Shown here: one piece after another, positions 39,189 through 50,368 of the stretch | Position numbering within the stretch: position 1 is the stretch's first letter | Layout: every line of letters starts with the position of its first letter | Source of the DNA: Actinobacillus lignieresii | Lineage (GTDB): Bacteria; Pseudomonadota; Gammaproteobacteria; Enterobacterales; Pasteurellaceae | Assembly (NCBI RefSeq): GCF_900444945.1 | Contig: NZ_UFRM01000001.1 | Coordinates: 134,501 to 198,500 of the forward strand | DNA: 64,000 nt | Direction of reading: 5' to 3' | The notes under the pieces: generated by a model | Seen by the model: the letters and a program-made list of their open reading frames with translations, nothing else | Databases searched by the model: none | Told to the model about the DNA's origin: nothing | Made by a program: the position numbers and the translations under genes

Positions 39189-40568
39189 CTATTTCTCCGT
39201 ATTCGGCAGAATTTGGTAGCATGGTTTATAAGCTTCTCCGGTCGGCAATTTCATTCGGTGTTGAGTAATAAACGTTTGTAACAAGCGATCGATTTTGTCC
39301 AATAATTTGCGATCGCCCTGTAATTGGAACGGACCGAATTGTTCGATCAAATCTTGTGTTGCCGGTTTGATATTACCCGCCACAATACCGGAAAACGCTC
39401 GGCGTAAATTTGCCGCAAGCCGTTCGGTCGGCTGATCAAAATGTAAATTCAAATCGCTCATATTTTGATGGGTCGGCTCAAACGGATGGGTAAATTCATC
39501 GGAAATATGCAAAGACCAGTTAAAGCTATACGAATCGGCAAGCTCTAAGCGTTGCTGTTTGATTTCTTTCATCGCTTTCGCCATTCTTTGTGCGACCAAT
39601 ATCGGATCATCGATGATAATTTCATACATTTGTTGCGCTTCTTTACCTAAGGTTTCACCGATGAATCGGTCGATAGTGGTAAAATAGTCGGCACTTTCTT
39701 TCGGTGCGGTAAGAATAACCGGCAGTTTTTGCGCTTTATTCGCCGGATTCAGTTTCACGCCTAAAATATAGAGTAACTCTTCTAATGTGCCTGGGCCGCC
39801 GGGGAAGATCACAATACCGTGTCCCATACGTACGAACGCTTCCAGACGTTTTTCGATATCCGGCATAATGATTAATTCGGTTACGATCGGATTCGGCGGT
39901 TCGGAAGCAATAATAGACGGCTCGGTGATACCGATAAAGCGACTGTGTTTATAACGTTGATTGGCATGACCGATGGTCGCCCCTTTCATCGGTGCTTCCA
40001 TTACGCCGGTACCGCAACCGGTAACGATATTAAATTGGCGTAATCCGAGTTCGGTGCCGACCGCACGACAATATTGATATTCGGTTTGGTTAATCGAGTG
40101 TCCGCCCCAGCAAACAATCAGATTCGGATCCGATCCGATTTCCAACGCTTTGGCATTGCGTAAAATCGAAAACACAAGATTGGTAATATATTTATTATCT
40201 TCCTGCGGCGAAGTATGTTGCCCGATGTATTGGTAAAGCGCATTGACAAACACAATATCGCGTAACACCGCAAATAAATGATATTGAATATTGACGATCA
40301 TTTTGCCATCGACAAAGGCGGATTTCGGCGGGTTATGCAATTCGAGCGATACGCCTTTTTCTTTAGTAAGCAAGTTAATGTCGAAGTCGGGATATTGATT
40401 AAGAAGTGCGCGACTATCGTCGGTTACCGCACCTGAGTTCAGTACGGCAAGAGAGCAGTTTCGATAGAGTGAATAGAGATTGCCCTGCGCATTTTTGGTG
40501 AGTAATTCCATCTCTAAGTGAGATAGTTGGTCAAGGCTACCTTTTGGATTGACGCAATGAACGGCCAT
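39189..40568 (-). CDS. ppnN: Nucleotide 5'-monophosphate nucleosidase PpnN (YgdH)
   Basis: Splits nucleoside monophosphates into base and ribose-5-phosphate; in E. coli it is (p)ppGpp-controlled. The start at 40568 ([20 protein letters not shown]) was chosen because AAGGGAAAACTT precedes it and the family begins at this point; this gives 459 residues. The LOG-domain signature is [20 protein letters not shown], with [16 protein letters not shown] before it. DUF3412 and DUF4478-type flanks match E. coli YgdH. Confidence 0.92.
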   Translation of the reverse strand: MAVHCVNPKGSLDQLSHLEMELLTKNAQGNLYSLYRNCSLAVLNSGAVTDDSRALLNQYPDFDINLLTKEKGVSLELHNPPKSAFVDGKMIVNIQYHLFAVLRDIVFVNALYQYIGQHTSPQEDNKYITNLVFSILRNAKALEIGSDPNLIVCWGGHSINQTEYQYCRAVGTELGLRQFNIVTGCGTGVMEAPMKGATIGHANQRYKHSRFIGITEPSIIASEPPNPIVTELIIMPDIEKRLEAFVRMGHGIVIFPGGPGTLEELLYILGVKLNPANKAQKLPVILTAPKESADYFTTIDRFIGETLGKEAQQMYEIIIDDPILVAQRMAKAMKEIKQQRLELADSYSFNWSLHISDEFTHPFEPTHQNMSDLNLHFDQPTERLAANLRRAFSGIVAGNIKPATQDLIEQFGPFQLQGDRKLLDKIDRLLQTFITQHRMKLPTGEAYKPCYQILPNTEK

Positions 40569-40636
40569 AAGTTTTCCCTTAAATCCAAATAAAAACATTA
40601 TCTGAATTTAAGGGAGAAATAGCAAATTTAATTACT

Positions 40637-41617
40637 TTATTGTACAAAGCTAAGCGCTTGTTCCACCACTTCAACGCCTGCGCCTTGTTTAGTCGCATTT
40701 TCGCTTAAATGACGACGCCATTGGCGTGCGCCTTTGCGGTTTTGGAATGCGCCTAACATATGACGAACGATATGATTTAAATACACACCTTTCTGCGTTT
40801 GCACTGCAATATAAGGCAACATTTTTTCCACTGCTTCACGGGCGGTGACAAGCGGTCGATTTTCACCGAAAATTTGCGAATCGATTTCACCTAATAGTGA
40901 CGGATTCTGATAGGCTTCACGCCCCACCATTACGCCATCGACAAATGCTAAGTGCTGTTTGATTTCTTCAATAGTTTTAATCCCGCCGTTAATTGAAATA
41001 TTCAAATGCGGAAAATCGCGTTTCAGTTGATAGACACGCTCATAATCAAGCGGTGGAATTTCACGATTTTGTTTCGGACTTAAACCGGACAACCATGCTT
41101 TGCGAGCATGAACGATGAAATCGTTGCTATACGGCTGTACTTTCTCAATAAAATCACATAAAAATTCGTAACTGTCCAAGTCATCAATGCCGATACGATG
41201 TTTAACCGTCACCGGAATTTGCACCGCATCTTGCATTGCTTTGATACAGTCGGCAACCAAATCGGCTTTTGCCATTAAACAAGCACCGAACATCCCATTT
41301 TGCACACGGTCGGAAGGGCAACCGACGTTTAAATTGATTTCGGCATAGCCGCGTTCTTCAACTAATTTGGCACAATGCGCAAGCTGTGCCGGATCGCTAC
41401 CGCCGAGCTGTAACGCAACCGGATTTTCACTCGGATCGTATTCAAGCAGATCGTATTTGGCGTGAATGATCGCCGGCGCGGTGATCATTTCGGTATAAAG
41501 TAAAGCGTGTTGGCTAAATTGACGATGAAAATAGCGACAATGACGAGTAGTCCAATCCAGCATCGGCGCAACGGAAAAACGTCCACGGTAAAATTGATTT
41601 TGCATAAGATTATTCAT
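40637..41617 (-). CDS. dusA: tRNA-dihydrouridine synthase A
   Basis: FMN enzyme that reduces U20/U20a in tRNA. It has [20 protein letters not shown] at the N-terminus, the catalytic cysteine in [19 protein letters not shown] and [17 protein letters not shown]. The start is uncertain: ATG at 41617 (326 residues) or 41605 (322); a TTG at 41632 is less likely. A USS pair lies upstream. Confidence 0.93.
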   Translation of the reverse strand: MNNLMQNQFYRGRFSVAPMLDWTTRHCRYFHRQFSQHALLYTEMITAPAIIHAKYDLLEYDPSENPVALQLGGSDPAQLAHCAKLVEERGYAEINLNVGCPSDRVQNGMFGACLMAKADLVADCIKAMQDAVQIPVTVKHRIGIDDLDSYEFLCDFIEKVQPYSNDFIVHARKAWLSGLSPKQNREIPPLDYERVYQLKRDFPHLNISINGGIKTIEEIKQHLAFVDGVMVGREAYQNPSLLGEIDSQIFGENRPLVTAREAVEKMLPYIAVQTQKGVYLNHIVRHMLGAFQNRKGARQWRRHLSENATKQGAGVEVVEQALSFVQ

Positions 41618-41628
41618 ACATAAAAATA

Positions 41629-41686
41629 ACAAGCGGTGGAATTTAGCCGATTTTTGGTAAATTTGGGGCTAAATTTGACCGCTTGT
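41629..41686. repeat. Inverted pair of uptake signals
   Basis: ACAAGCGGTGGAATTTAGCC from 41629 faces GGGGCTAAATTTGACCGCTTGT ending at 41686. It lies in the dusA-nrdB divergent gap, so it cannot be a terminator for an upstream gene. Confidence 0.75.
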
Positions 41687-41777
41687 ATAGAGTTCAAAAT
41701 TTTATTTATCATACTATAAAATACGGGCGAATTCACGGTTTTTAGGCATTACAAAATATTTGATTATAATTAATACG

Positions 41778-41824
41778 ATACAATATCTAGTATATTTTTA
41801 GCGGTAAAACACTAGATATGGGTT
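41778..41824. promoter_or_regulatory. Pair of NrdR-box-like operators upstream of nrdB
   Basis: ATACAATATCTAGTAT (41778-41793) and ACACTAGATATGGGTT (41809-41824) fit the published NrdR box pattern acaCwAtATaTwGtgt, the first at all core positions and the second with two core changes. Their starts are 31 bp apart, the phasing expected for NrdR. A TATAAT hexamer (41765-41770) and TACAAT inside the first box are possible -10 elements, so binding would block transcription. Confidence 0.75.
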
Positions 41825-41957
41825 TGTAAATTAATAAAACTTTTTTCCTTTATAAATCAAGAAACTAACTAAAAAGAGAGTTTGTCAAGACTTGTGATTA
41901 TAAAAATTTTTGCCTAAAATCCACGCCCATTACAACTTAGAATCGAGCCAAGGAATT

Positions 41958-42935
41958 ATGTCTAGAAATCTCTTTGAAAAACGCTTGAATATCAAGCCGT
42001 ATGAATACCCCGAATTATTGGAATTTAAAGATGCTATTCGCCATTCCTATTGGCTACATACGGAATTTAATTTTACCGGCGATATTCAGAACTACCGTAT
42101 CGATATCAACGATCACGAACGTCACGTATTGACTCGAGCGATGTTGGCGATTTCCCAAGTGGAAGTGAACGTAAAACGCTTCTGGGGTGAGTTGTATCGT
42201 TATTTTCCGAAACCGGAAATGGATGATGTCGGCGGTACTTTCGCCGAATCGGAAGTTCGTCATAAAGACGCCTACTCGTTTTTATTAGAAAAATTAGGCC
42301 TAAACGAAATGTTTAGCCAAATCCAAGATATTGAACCGTTAATGAACCGCATCCGTTATATGGAATCGTTCATGAAGGATAAAGATGCGGGTAAAGGCGA
42401 ATTCGTACTTTCACTCGTTTTATTCTCACTTTTCGTAGAACATATTTCCTTATTCGGTCAGTTCTTGATCATGATGTCGTTCAATAAGCATAAAAACCTG
42501 TTTAAAGGGATTTCGAATGCGGTTGAAGCGACCTCAAAAGAAGAAGAAATTCACGGTAAATTCGGTATTGCGTTATACGAAATTTTACGCGAAGAACACA
42601 GCGAACTGTTCACACCGGAATTTTTTGAAGATTTAAAAACCTTATCAAGCCAAGCATTTGAAGCGGAATGCGGGATTTTAGATTGGATTTTTGAAGAGGG
42701 CGATTTAAGTTTTATCAGCCGTGAAGAAGTGGAAAACTACATTCGTAGCCGTTATAACAACTCGTTAATGACGCTCGGTTTAGAACCGCCGTACGATGTA
42801 AATCCAGAATTATTAAAAGAAACCGAGTGGTTTGATATTGAAATTCTATCGACGAAAGAAACGGATTTCTTTAACAAACGTAGTACCGATTACAGCAAAA
42901 AAATGAAGCAGATTACCGCAGATGACTTATTCTAA
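41958..42935 (+). CDS. nrdB: Class I ribonucleotide reductase radical subunit NrdB
   Basis: Di-iron subunit that makes the tyrosyl radical for dNTP synthesis. The start is ATG 41958 (MSRNLFEKRLNIKPYEYPEL), after AAGGAATT; 325 residues. Metal ligands and radical site are present: E69 (Asp84 in E. coli), E99 and H102, E161, E196 and H199, with the radical tyrosine Y106 in EVRHKDAYSF. The Glu in place of Asp84 is the form seen in several non-enteric NrdB groups. No N-terminal ATP-cone. nrdB comes before nrdA, the reverse of E. coli. Confidence 0.92.
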   Translation: MSRNLFEKRLNIKPYEYPELLEFKDAIRHSYWLHTEFNFTGDIQNYRIDINDHERHVLTRAMLAISQVEVNVKRFWGELYRYFPKPEMDDVGGTFAESEVRHKDAYSFLLEKLGLNEMFSQIQDIEPLMNRIRYMESFMKDKDAGKGEFVLSLVLFSLFVEHISLFGQFLIMMSFNKHKNLFKGISNAVEATSKEEEIHGKFGIALYEILREEHSELFTPEFFEDLKTLSSQAFEAECGILDWIFEEGDLSFISREEVENYIRSRYNNSLMTLGLEPPYDVNPELLKETEWFDIEILSTKETDFFNKRSTDYSKKMKQITADDLF

Positions 42936-44586
42936 TTCTCGTCCTGATTTTGAATGGCTGAACGAAGACAGCCGCTTATTTTTACAACGTGGTTATTTAC
43001 TTGAAGGAACCACCGCATTAGATCGTATCCGTTTTATCGCAGAACACGCCGAACGTAAACTCGGTATTGAAGGCTATGCGGATAAATTTTATCACTATAT
43101 GGGACGCGGTTATTTCTCGCTTTCCTCACCGATTTGGTCGAACTTCGGTTTAGATCGCGGGTTACCGATTTCTTGCTTCGGTAGTTATATCGGCGACTCA
43201 ATTCATGAAATTATGGTCACGACCGCCGAAGTCGGTATGATGAGTAAAATCGGAGGCGGTACGTCGGCTTATTTCGGTGATATTCGTCCGCGCGGTTCGG
43301 CAATCAGAAATAACGGTAAATCGGACGGTTCGTTTAACTTTAGTAAACTATTCGATACCGTTATTGATGTTATTTCTCAAGGTACGTCACGTAAAGGACA
43401 ATTTGCCGGCTATATCGATATCGAACACGGCGATATTGACGAATGGCTAGATATTCATACCGAAGGTAATCCGATCCAATTAATGTACTATGGCGTATGT
43501 GTCGGTCATGATTGGTTGGAGTCAATGAAAGCGGGCGATCCGTATAAACGCCAGCTTTGGGCGAAATTGTTACAACGTAAAACCGAAACGGGTATTCCGT
43601 ATTTATTCTTTAAAGATAATGCGAATGCCGGTCGTCCGGACGTATATAAAGATAAAAATATGACGGTACACGCTTCGAACTTATGTACCGAAATTATGTT
43701 GCCGTCAAGCTCGGACGAAAGTTTCGTTTGTTGTTTATCTTCAATGAACCTGCTTTATTTTGATGAGTGGAAAGATACCGATGCACCGGAAGTATTAACT
43801 TACTTCTTAGACGTGGTAATGAGCGAGTTTATCGAGAAAAGTAAAGATATGCCGTTCTTAGAGCGTGCGAATCGCTTTGCGACTCGTCACCGTGCGTTAG
43901 GTTTGGGCGTATTGGGCTGGCACAGTTATTTACAATCGCATAATATTGCGTTTGACAGCTTCCAAGCGATGCAGAAAAACAATTTAATCTTTAAAACGCT
44001 GCAAGAGAAAACCTTAAAGGCTTCGCAAGAATTAGCGAAACGTTTCGGTGAACCGGAACTTTTAAAAGGTTATGGTCGTCGTAATACCACTCTAATGAGT
44101 ATCGCACCGACTAAATCAAGCAGTTTTATTTTAGGTAGCGTATCGCCGTCGGTCGAGCCGTTTAAATCTAACTACTATGTAAAAGATTTAGCGAAAATCA
44201 AAACCGTGTATAAAAACCCGTTCTTAGAGAAATTACTTAAGGAAAAAGGTTTGGATACGGAAGAAATTTGGGAATCGATTTTACATAATGACGGCTCCGT
44301 ACAGCATTTGGAACAATTAACCGACGAAGAAAAAGAAGTATTTAAAACTTTCTCTGAAATCAGTCAGTTAAGCGTGATTCAGCAAGCGGCACAACGTCAG
44401 AAATATATCGACCAAGGTCAAAGTATTAATATTATGGTTCATCCGGCAACACCGGCACGTGATTTAAACCAATTATACTTAACCGCAGAAGAACTCGGTT
44501 TAAAATCAATTTATTACCAATACTCAATGAGTGCGGCGCAAGTCTTTAACCGTAACTTATTAAGCTGTTCTAGCTGTGAAGGTTAA
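42922..44586 (+). CDS. nrdA: Short class I ribonucleotide reductase large subunit NrdA without ATP-cone
   Basis: 554 residues against about 760 in E. coli; the first 150 or so, with the ATP-cone, are missing. Catalytic parts are all there: C85 (ISCFGSYIGDS, with the specificity-site Asp92), N243/C245/E247 (ASNLCTEIML), C260 (FVCCLSSMNL), the radical-transfer pair Y531-Y532 (KSIYYQYS) and a C-terminal CSSC (549-552) for re-reduction. It overlaps nrdB by 14 bases, implying coupled translation. It should be active with specificity control but no dATP off-switch of the usual type. Confidence 0.92.
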   Translation: MTYSNSRPDFEWLNEDSRLFLQRGYLLEGTTALDRIRFIAEHAERKLGIEGYADKFYHYMGRGYFSLSSPIWSNFGLDRGLPISCFGSYIGDSIHEIMVTTAEVGMMSKIGGGTSAYFGDIRPRGSAIRNNGKSDGSFNFSKLFDTVIDVISQGTSRKGQFAGYIDIEHGDIDEWLDIHTEGNPIQLMYYGVCVGHDWLESMKAGDPYKRQLWAKLLQRKTETGIPYLFFKDNANAGRPDVYKDKNMTVHASNLCTEIMLPSSSDESFVCCLSSMNLLYFDEWKDTDAPEVLTYFLDVVMSEFIEKSKDMPFLERANRFATRHRALGLGVLGWHSYLQSHNIAFDSFQAMQKNNLIFKTLQEKTLKASQELAKRFGEPELLKGYGRRNTTLMSIAPTKSSSFILGSVSPSVEPFKSNYYVKDLAKIKTVYKNPFLEKLLKEKGLDTEEIWESILHNDGSVQHLEQLTDEEKEVFKTFSEISQLSVIQQAAQRQKYIDQGQSINIMVHPATPARDLNQLYLTAEELGLKSIYYQYSMSAAQVFNRNLLSCSSCEG

Positions 44587-44598
44587 TTAGAAGCATTA

Positions 44599-44625
44599 AA
44601 AACACCACCGAAAGGTGGTGTTTTT
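44599..44625 (+). terminator. Terminator after nrdA
   Basis: AAAACACCACC-GAAA-GGTGGTGTTTTT, a strong stem with a tetraloop and T-run. Confidence 0.9.
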
Positions 44626-44672
44626 ATATCTGTCTTTAGCATTTGATAACCTGTCGGTTTGCCCGATTAAAA

Positions 44673-44699
44673 AAAGCACGAGTAAATTACTCGTGCTTT
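44673..44699 (-). terminator. Terminator after nfuA
   Basis: AAAGCACGAGT-AAATT-ACTCGTGCTTT, followed on the minus strand by a T-run. Confidence 0.85.
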
Positions 44700-44720
44700 C
44701 CATTTATAACTTATCTAGGC

Positions 44721-45320
44721 TTAGTAGTAAGAATGTTCGCCGCGTTGATGTTCGGTTACATCTTTTACGCCCGCCAATTCATCAGGGAACATTGCTAACA
44801 ATTGTTTCTCAATCCCTTCTTTTAAAGTGACGTCCACCATTGAACAGCCGTTACAACCGCCGCCGAATTGCAGAATCGCATATTTATCTTCGGTTACTTC
44901 GATTAATGTCACTCGACCGCCGTGGCTTGCCAATTGCGGATTTACTTGAGTTTGAATGACATAATCCAAACGTTCGATGAAAGGGGCGTCATCGGCAACT
45001 TTACGCATTTTCGCATTCGGCGCTTTTAAGGTAAGCTGCGATCCCATCGGATCCGTTACATAATCAATTTCGGCTTCATCTAAAAACGGTAAGCTGATTT
45101 CATCGACAAAAGCGGAGAAACCGTTGTATTCGAACTGAGTATCGGTTTCTTCAACCGCATTCGGCGGGCAATAAGATACGCCGCATTCGGCATTAGGCGT
45201 ACCCGGATTTACTACAAAGATACGAATGTTGGTATTTTCTTCCTGTTGCTCTAAAAGACGGCGAAAATGTGTTTGCGCCGCTTCCGAAATTGAAATATGA
45301 ATAGTTTCTTGTTGTTCCAT
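44721..45320 (-). CDS. nfuA: Fe-S cluster carrier NfuA
   Basis: 199 residues in two domains: an N-terminal degenerate A-type scaffold ([20 protein letters not shown]) and a C-terminal Nfu domain with the cluster ligands in [18 protein letters not shown]. It delivers [4Fe-4S] clusters under stress. Its loss of the C-terminal-type cysteines in the first domain is normal for the family. Stands alone between nrdBA and nqr. Confidence 0.95.
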
Positions 45321-45774
45321 TAGTTTTGTTCCAAGTGTAATAAATTAATTGACTAAATTTATCGGACATTCTACGCCTTACAGGCGGTTTTTTCTACTCA
45401 AAATTTTACAAATCCGAATTGTTACAAATTTTGCAAAAAGTTCATAAAAACGTACCGCTTATGAAAGCGAAAGGTTTAACTCTTAAGGGGTAATTGTTAA
45501 AAAATTGAGTAATAAATATTGATTTATTTCAAATTTTCAAGGGCTAGAGGATAAAAAAACCGTGTTTTTGTGGAAAGTGAGCCGATATTTAGGGTAAAAT
45601 AGCTTGTTTATTTTATCTTGTGAAAAAATACAGGAAAAATCAGATTTGAGAACTTTATGTAGCTTCGGAAATAAGTGGGGGAATTCGTTTATTTCTATCT
45701 AAGTTACGGCTCAAGAGAAGCGATTGCGATTTTCGCAATCATATTTTTAACCCAACAAAAGTAGTGCAAATAAT
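45321..45774. other. Intergenic region upstream of nqrA
   Basis: 454 bases with no credible gene. It should hold the divergent nfuA and nqr promoters. One degenerate USS-like pair is visible (GGCGGTTTTTT near 45382 and GTACCGCTTATG near 45452). Just before nqrA, GATTGCGATTTTCGCAATC (45721-45739) forms a small hairpin. Confidence 0.55.
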
Positions 45775-47124
45775 ATGATTACAATCAAGAAAGGGTTGGA
45801 TTTACCTATCGCAGGTACACCGGCACAAGTAATCCATAACGGCAATACCGTTAATGAAGTTGCGATGCTTGGCGAAGAATATGTGGGTATGCGTCCTTCA
45901 ATGAAAGTTCGTGAAGGCGATGTAGTGAAAAAAGGTCAGGTTCTTTTTGAAGATAAAAAGAATCCGGGCATTGTATTTACTGCTCCTGCAAGCGGTACCG
46001 TGGTTACTATTAACCGCGGTGAAAAGCGTGTTCTTCAGTCGGTCGTGATTAAAGTTGAGGGTGATGAGCAAATTACCTTTACTCGCTATGAAGCTGCGCA
46101 ATTAGCGTCGCTATCAGCCGAGCAAGTGAAACAAAATCTTATCGAATCGGGTTTATGGACTGCATTCCGTACTCGTCCGTTCAGTAAGGTTCCCGCATTG
46201 GACGCGATTCCGTCATCAATCTTTGTCAATGCTATGGATACTAATCCGTTAGCGGCGGATCCGGAAGTGGTTTTAAAAGAGTACGAAACCGATTTTAAAG
46301 ACGGTTTAACTGTTTTAACCCGTTTATTTGACGGTCAAAAACCGGTTTACTTATGTAAAGACGCGGACAGCAATATCCCATTAAGTCTGGCGATTGAAGG
46401 TATCACGATTAAGTCGTTTAGCGGTGTTCACCCTGCCGGTTTAGTCGGTACGCATATCCACTTTGTTGATCCCGTAGGGGCGACCAAACAGGTTTGGCAC
46501 TTAAATTATCAAGATGTGATTGCTATCGGTAAATTATTTACTACAGGCGAACTCTTTACCGACCGTATTATTTCGCTTGCCGGTCCGCAAGTGAAAAATC
46601 CGCGTTTAGTACGTACGCGTCTTGGTGCGAATCTTTCCCAATTAACCGCAAATGAGTTAAATGCCGGTGAAAACCGTGTGATTTCAGGTTCGGTATTGAG
46701 CGGTGCGACTGCGGCGGGTCCGGTTGATTACTTAGGCCGTTACGCATTACAAGTATCCGTACTGGCGGAAGGTCGTGAGAAAGAGTTATTCGGTTGGATT
46801 ATGCCGGGTTCGGATAAATTCTCCATTACCCGTACCGTGTTAGGTCACTTCGGTAAAAAATTATTTAACTTCACTACGGCAGTTCACGGCGGTGAACGTG
46901 CAATGGTGCCAATCGGTGCCTATGAACGTGTAATGCCGTTAGATATTATTCCTACGTTATTACTTCGTGATTTAGCTGCCGGCGATACCGATTCTGCACA
47001 AAACTTAGGTTGTTTAGAGCTGGATGAAGAAGATTTGGCATTATGTACCTATGTTTGCCCGGGTAAAAATAACTACGGTCCGATGTTGCGTGCTGCGTTA
47101 GATAAGATCGAGAAGGAAGGTTAA
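45775..47124 (+). CDS. nqrA: Na+-translocating NADH:quinone reductase subunit A
   Basis: Peripheral cytoplasmic subunit of Na+-NQR, the redox-driven sodium pump. It has 449 residues, opening [20 protein letters not shown], with a lipoyl-like fold ([20 protein letters not shown]) and [20 protein letters not shown]. First gene of a six-gene nqr operon. Confidence 0.96.
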   Translation: MITIKKGLDLPIAGTPAQVIHNGNTVNEVAMLGEEYVGMRPSMKVREGDVVKKGQVLFEDKKNPGIVFTAPASGTVVTINRGEKRVLQSVVIKVEGDEQITFTRYEAAQLASLSAEQVKQNLIESGLWTAFRTRPFSKVPALDAIPSSIFVNAMDTNPLAADPEVVLKEYETDFKDGLTVLTRLFDGQKPVYLCKDADSNIPLSLAIEGITIKSFSGVHPAGLVGTHIHFVDPVGATKQVWHLNYQDVIAIGKLFTTGELFTDRIISLAGPQVKNPRLVRTRLGANLSQLTANELNAGENRVISGSVLSGATAAGPVDYLGRYALQVSVLAEGREKELFGWIMPGSDKFSITRTVLGHFGKKLFNFTTAVHGGERAMVPIGAYERVMPLDIIPTLLLRDLAAGDTDSAQNLGCLELDEEDLALCTYVCPGKNNYGPMLRAALDKIEKEG

Positions 47125-47128
47125 GAAA

Positions 47129-48361
47129 ATGGGTTTAAAAAATCTTTTTGAAAAGATGGAACCTGCGTTTCATAAAGGTGGAAAATATGAGAGATGGTAC
47201 ACGCTTTTTGAAGCGACATATACCATTCTTTATACACCGGGTACGGTGACTCGTAAAGACTCGCACGTACGTGACGCATTGGATTCTAAACGTATGATGA
47301 TTATCGTATGGTTAGCGTTATTCCCGGCAATGTTCTGGGGGATGTATAACGTCGGTCATCAAGCGTTATTAGCGACAAATCATTTAGGTACATTAGCGGA
47401 TTCGATTGCAAATAACTGGCATTACGGTTTTTCGGATGCGTTAGGCGCGACTTTAACCGCAGAAGCGGGCTGGGGCAGTAAAATGTTACTCGGTGCGACT
47501 TATTTCCTTCCTATCTATTTAACGATTTTCTTAGTAGGTGGTTTCTGGGAAGTCGTATTTGCGATGGTGCGTAAACATGAAATTAACGAAGGCTTCTTTG
47601 TTACTTCTATCTTATTAGCCTTAATCGTTCCGCCGACTCTACCGTTATGGCAAGCGGCGCTTGCTGCGACATTCGGTGTGGTTGTGGCAAAAGAAGTGTT
47701 CGGTGGCGTAGGTAAAAACTTTATGAATCCGGCATTAGCGGGTCGTGCGTTTTTATTCTTTGCTTATCCGGCACAGATTTCAGGCGATTTAGTGTGGACG
47801 GCCGCAGACGGTTTCTCCGGTGCAACGGCGCTTTCACAATGGGCGCAAGGCGGTCAAGGCGCGCTTAAACACGTGGTAACCGGTCAAGAAATTACTTGGA
47901 TGGACGCATTCTTAGGTAACATTCCGGGCTCAATCGGCGAAGTATCTACATTAATGTTAATTATCGGTGCGGCGATTATCGTCTTTACACGTATCGCTTC
48001 ATGGCGAATTATTGCCGGCGTGATGGTGGGTATGGCGGCAACGGCAACCGTATTCAACTTAATCGGTTCGGACACAAATCCGCTATTCTCAATGCCATGG
48101 CATTGGCACTTAGTGTTAGGCGGTTTCGCATTAGGTATGTTCTTTATGGCGACAGACCCCGTATCTGCGGCATTTACCAACAAAGGTAAATGGTGGTACG
48201 GTGCGTTAATCGGTGTGATGTGTGTTGTTATCCGTGTAGCAAACCCTGCATATCCGGAAGGTATGATGTTAGCAATTTTATTCGCTAACTTATTTGCTCC
48301 GATCTTCGACTACTTAGTAGTTCAAGGCAACATCAAACGTAGAAAAGCGAAGGCGGCATAA
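47129..48361 (+). CDS. nqrB: Na+-NQR subunit B
   Basis: 410-residue membrane subunit with about ten segments that binds riboflavin and covalent FMN. The flavinylation motif is [10 protein letters not shown], with Thr233 as the expected FMN site (Thr236 in V. cholerae). It follows nqrA by 4 bases. Confidence 0.96.
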   Translation: MGLKNLFEKMEPAFHKGGKYERWYTLFEATYTILYTPGTVTRKDSHVRDALDSKRMMIIVWLALFPAMFWGMYNVGHQALLATNHLGTLADSIANNWHYGFSDALGATLTAEAGWGSKMLLGATYFLPIYLTIFLVGGFWEVVFAMVRKHEINEGFFVTSILLALIVPPTLPLWQAALAATFGVVVAKEVFGGVGKNFMNPALAGRAFLFFAYPAQISGDLVWTAADGFSGATALSQWAQGGQGALKHVVTGQEITWMDAFLGNIPGSIGEVSTLMLIIGAAIIVFTRIASWRIIAGVMVGMAATATVFNLIGSDTNPLFSMPWHWHLVLGGFALGMFFMATDPVSAAFTNKGKWWYGALIGVMCVVIRVANPAYPEGMMLAILFANLFAPIFDYLVVQGNIKRRKAKAA

Positions 48362-48363
48362 AA

Positions 48364-49137
48364 ATGGCTAAATTTAATAAAGATAGCGTAAGCGGTACTT
48401 TAACCGTTGTTGTGTTATTAAGTTTAATCTGTTCTCTTATCGTAGCGGGTGCGGCAGTATTGCTTAAACCTACGCAAGATATTCAGAAAGTGCTTGATAA
48501 ACAAAAAAATATTTTACAAGCGGCAGGTTTAATGCAGCCAAATACAAATGTGCAAGAAACCTATGCGAAATTCATCGAGCCGAAAATCGTTGATTTAGCG
48601 ACCGGCGATTATGTTGAAGGTGTAAAAAACTTTGATGCGAAAGCAGCGGCGAAAGATCCTGCGCAAAACGTAGCGATCAATCCGGCTGACGATAAAGCGA
48701 ATATCAAAGTACGCGCTAAATATGCGGAAGTTTATTTAGTAAAAGACGAAGCGGGCAAAGTAAACCAAGTGGTACTTCCTATGTACGGTAACGGCTTATG
48801 GTCTATTATGTACGGCTTTGTTGCGGTTCAACCTGACGCAAATACGGTAAACGGTATTACTTACTATGAACAAGGTGAAACGGCGGGTCTCGGTGGCGAA
48901 ATCGCTAACCCTAACTGGCAGAAAAACTTTGTAGGTAAGAAATTATTCAATGCAAACAATGAAGTGGCATTAACCGTAGCTAAAGGTGCTTCGGAAGATA
49001 AAGATCACGGTATTGACGGTTTATCGGGTGCGACCTTAACGTCAAACGGTGTGGACGGCTCATTTAAATATTGGTTCGGTGCTAACGGCTTCGGTCCGTA
49101 TTTAGCGAAATTTAAAGCAGCAATGGGAGCTAACTAA
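48364..49137 (+). CDS. nqrC: Na+-NQR subunit C
   Basis: 257 residues. One N-terminal membrane segment (about residues 12-35) is followed by a periplasmic FMN-binding domain with the flavinylation motif [10 protein letters not shown], Thr224 the likely site. ApbE, encoded downstream, attaches the FMN. It overlaps nqrD by one base (TAATG). Confidence 0.96.
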   Translation: MAKFNKDSVSGTLTVVVLLSLICSLIVAGAAVLLKPTQDIQKVLDKQKNILQAAGLMQPNTNVQETYAKFIEPKIVDLATGDYVEGVKNFDAKAAAKDPAQNVAINPADDKANIKVRAKYAEVYLVKDEAGKVNQVVLPMYGNGLWSIMYGFVAVQPDANTVNGITYYEQGETAGLGGEIANPNWQKNFVGKKLFNANNEVALTVAKGASEDKDHGIDGLSGATLTSNGVDGSFKYWFGANGFGPYLAKFKAAMGAN

Positions 49138-49760
49138 TGGCGAGTAACAATCTTAAAAAGTTATTGTTATCTCCAATCGCGGATAACAACCCGATTGCAT
49201 TGCAGATCTTGGGTATCTGTTCTGCATTAGCGGTAACTACTCAGTTACAAACAGCGGTAGTAATGGCGATTGCGGTAAGTTTAGTTACTGCTTTCTCCAG
49301 TATGTTTATTTCAATGATTCGTAACTATATTCCGAATAGTATCCGTATCATTGTACAAATGGCTATCATTGCATCACTTGTAATCTTAGTTGACCAAATT
49401 TTACGTGCGTATGCGTATGAACTGTCAAAACAGCTTTCTGTTTTCGTAGGTCTTATCATTACTAACTGTATCGTAATGGGGCGCGCGGAAGCGTTTGCAA
49501 TGAAATCCGGTCCGGTAGAAAGTTTCGTTGACGGTATCGGTAACGGTTTAGGTTACGGTGCGATGTTAATTATCGTAGCGTTTTTACGTGAACTAATCGG
49601 TTCGGGTAAACTTTTCGGCGTAACTATCCTACAAACTGTTCAAGACGGCGGTTGGTATCAAGCAAACGGCTTATTCCTATTGGCGCCAAGTGCGTTCTTC
49701 ATTATCGGTTTTGTGATTTGGGGAATCCGTACCTGGAAACCGGAGCAAGTGGAGAAATAA
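49137..49760 (+). CDS. nqrD: Na+-NQR subunit D
   Basis: 207-residue membrane subunit with six segments, homologous to RsxE/Rnf[16 protein letters not shown] carries the conserved cysteine of the intramembrane iron centre shared with NqrE. Confidence 0.96.
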   Translation: MASNNLKKLLLSPIADNNPIALQILGICSALAVTTQLQTAVVMAIAVSLVTAFSSMFISMIRNYIPNSIRIIVQMAIIASLVILVDQILRAYAYELSKQLSVFVGLIITNCIVMGRAEAFAMKSGPVESFVDGIGNGLGYGAMLIIVAFLRELIGSGKLFGVTILQTVQDGGWYQANGLFLLAPSAFFIIGFVIWGIRTWKPEQVEK

Positions 49761-49761
49761 G

Positions 49762-50358
49762 ATGGAACATTATTTAAGTCTATTTGTTAAGTCCGTATTC
49801 ATTGAGAATATGGCACTTTCTTTCTTCCTTGGTATGTGTACATTCCTTGCGGTGTCTAAGAAAGTTTCAACTGCTTTTGGTTTAGGTATTGCGGTAATCG
49901 TCGTATTAGGTATTGCGGTACCGGCTAACCAATTAGTTTATACTCACGTATTAAAAGACGGCGCACTTGTTGAAGGTGTGGATTTAAGTTTCTTAAACTT
50001 CATCACGTTCATCGGTGTGATTGCGGCGCTTGTTCAAATCTTAGAAATGATTTTGGATAAGTTCTTCCCGGCATTATATAGTGCATTAGGGATCTTCTTA
50101 CCGTTGATTACCGTAAACTGTGCAATCTTCGGTGGCGTATCATTTATGGTTCAACGTGAATATAACTTCACGGAATCGGTGGTTTACGGTCTCGGTGCCG
50201 GTACGGGTTGGATGTTAGCAATCGTTGCGCTTGCAGGTTTAACTGAAAAAATGAAATATTCTGACGTTCCGGCTGGTTTACGTGGTTTAGGTATTACCTT
50301 TATCACTGTAGGCTTAATGGCGTTAGGCTTTATGTCATTCTCGGGCATTCAATTATAA
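49762..50358 (+). CDS. nqrE: Na+-NQR subunit E
   Basis: 198-residue membrane subunit with six segments, homologous to RsxA (also encoded in this window). It keeps [14 protein letters not shown] and [12 protein letters not shown], whose cysteines pair with those of NqrD. Confidence 0.96.
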   Translation: MEHYLSLFVKSVFIENMALSFFLGMCTFLAVSKKVSTAFGLGIAVIVVLGIAVPANQLVYTHVLKDGALVEGVDLSFLNFITFIGVIAALVQILEMILDKFFPALYSALGIFLPLITVNCAIFGGVSFMVQREYNFTESVVYGLGAGTGWMLAIVALAGLTEKMKYSDVPAGLRGLGITFITVGLMALGFMSFSGIQL

Positions 50359-50368
50359 GGAGCATATC

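Noticed and set aside
45721..45739. Riboswitch upstream of nqrA
   Set aside because: Only a small hairpin is present; no FMN-riboswitch or other known aptamer features.
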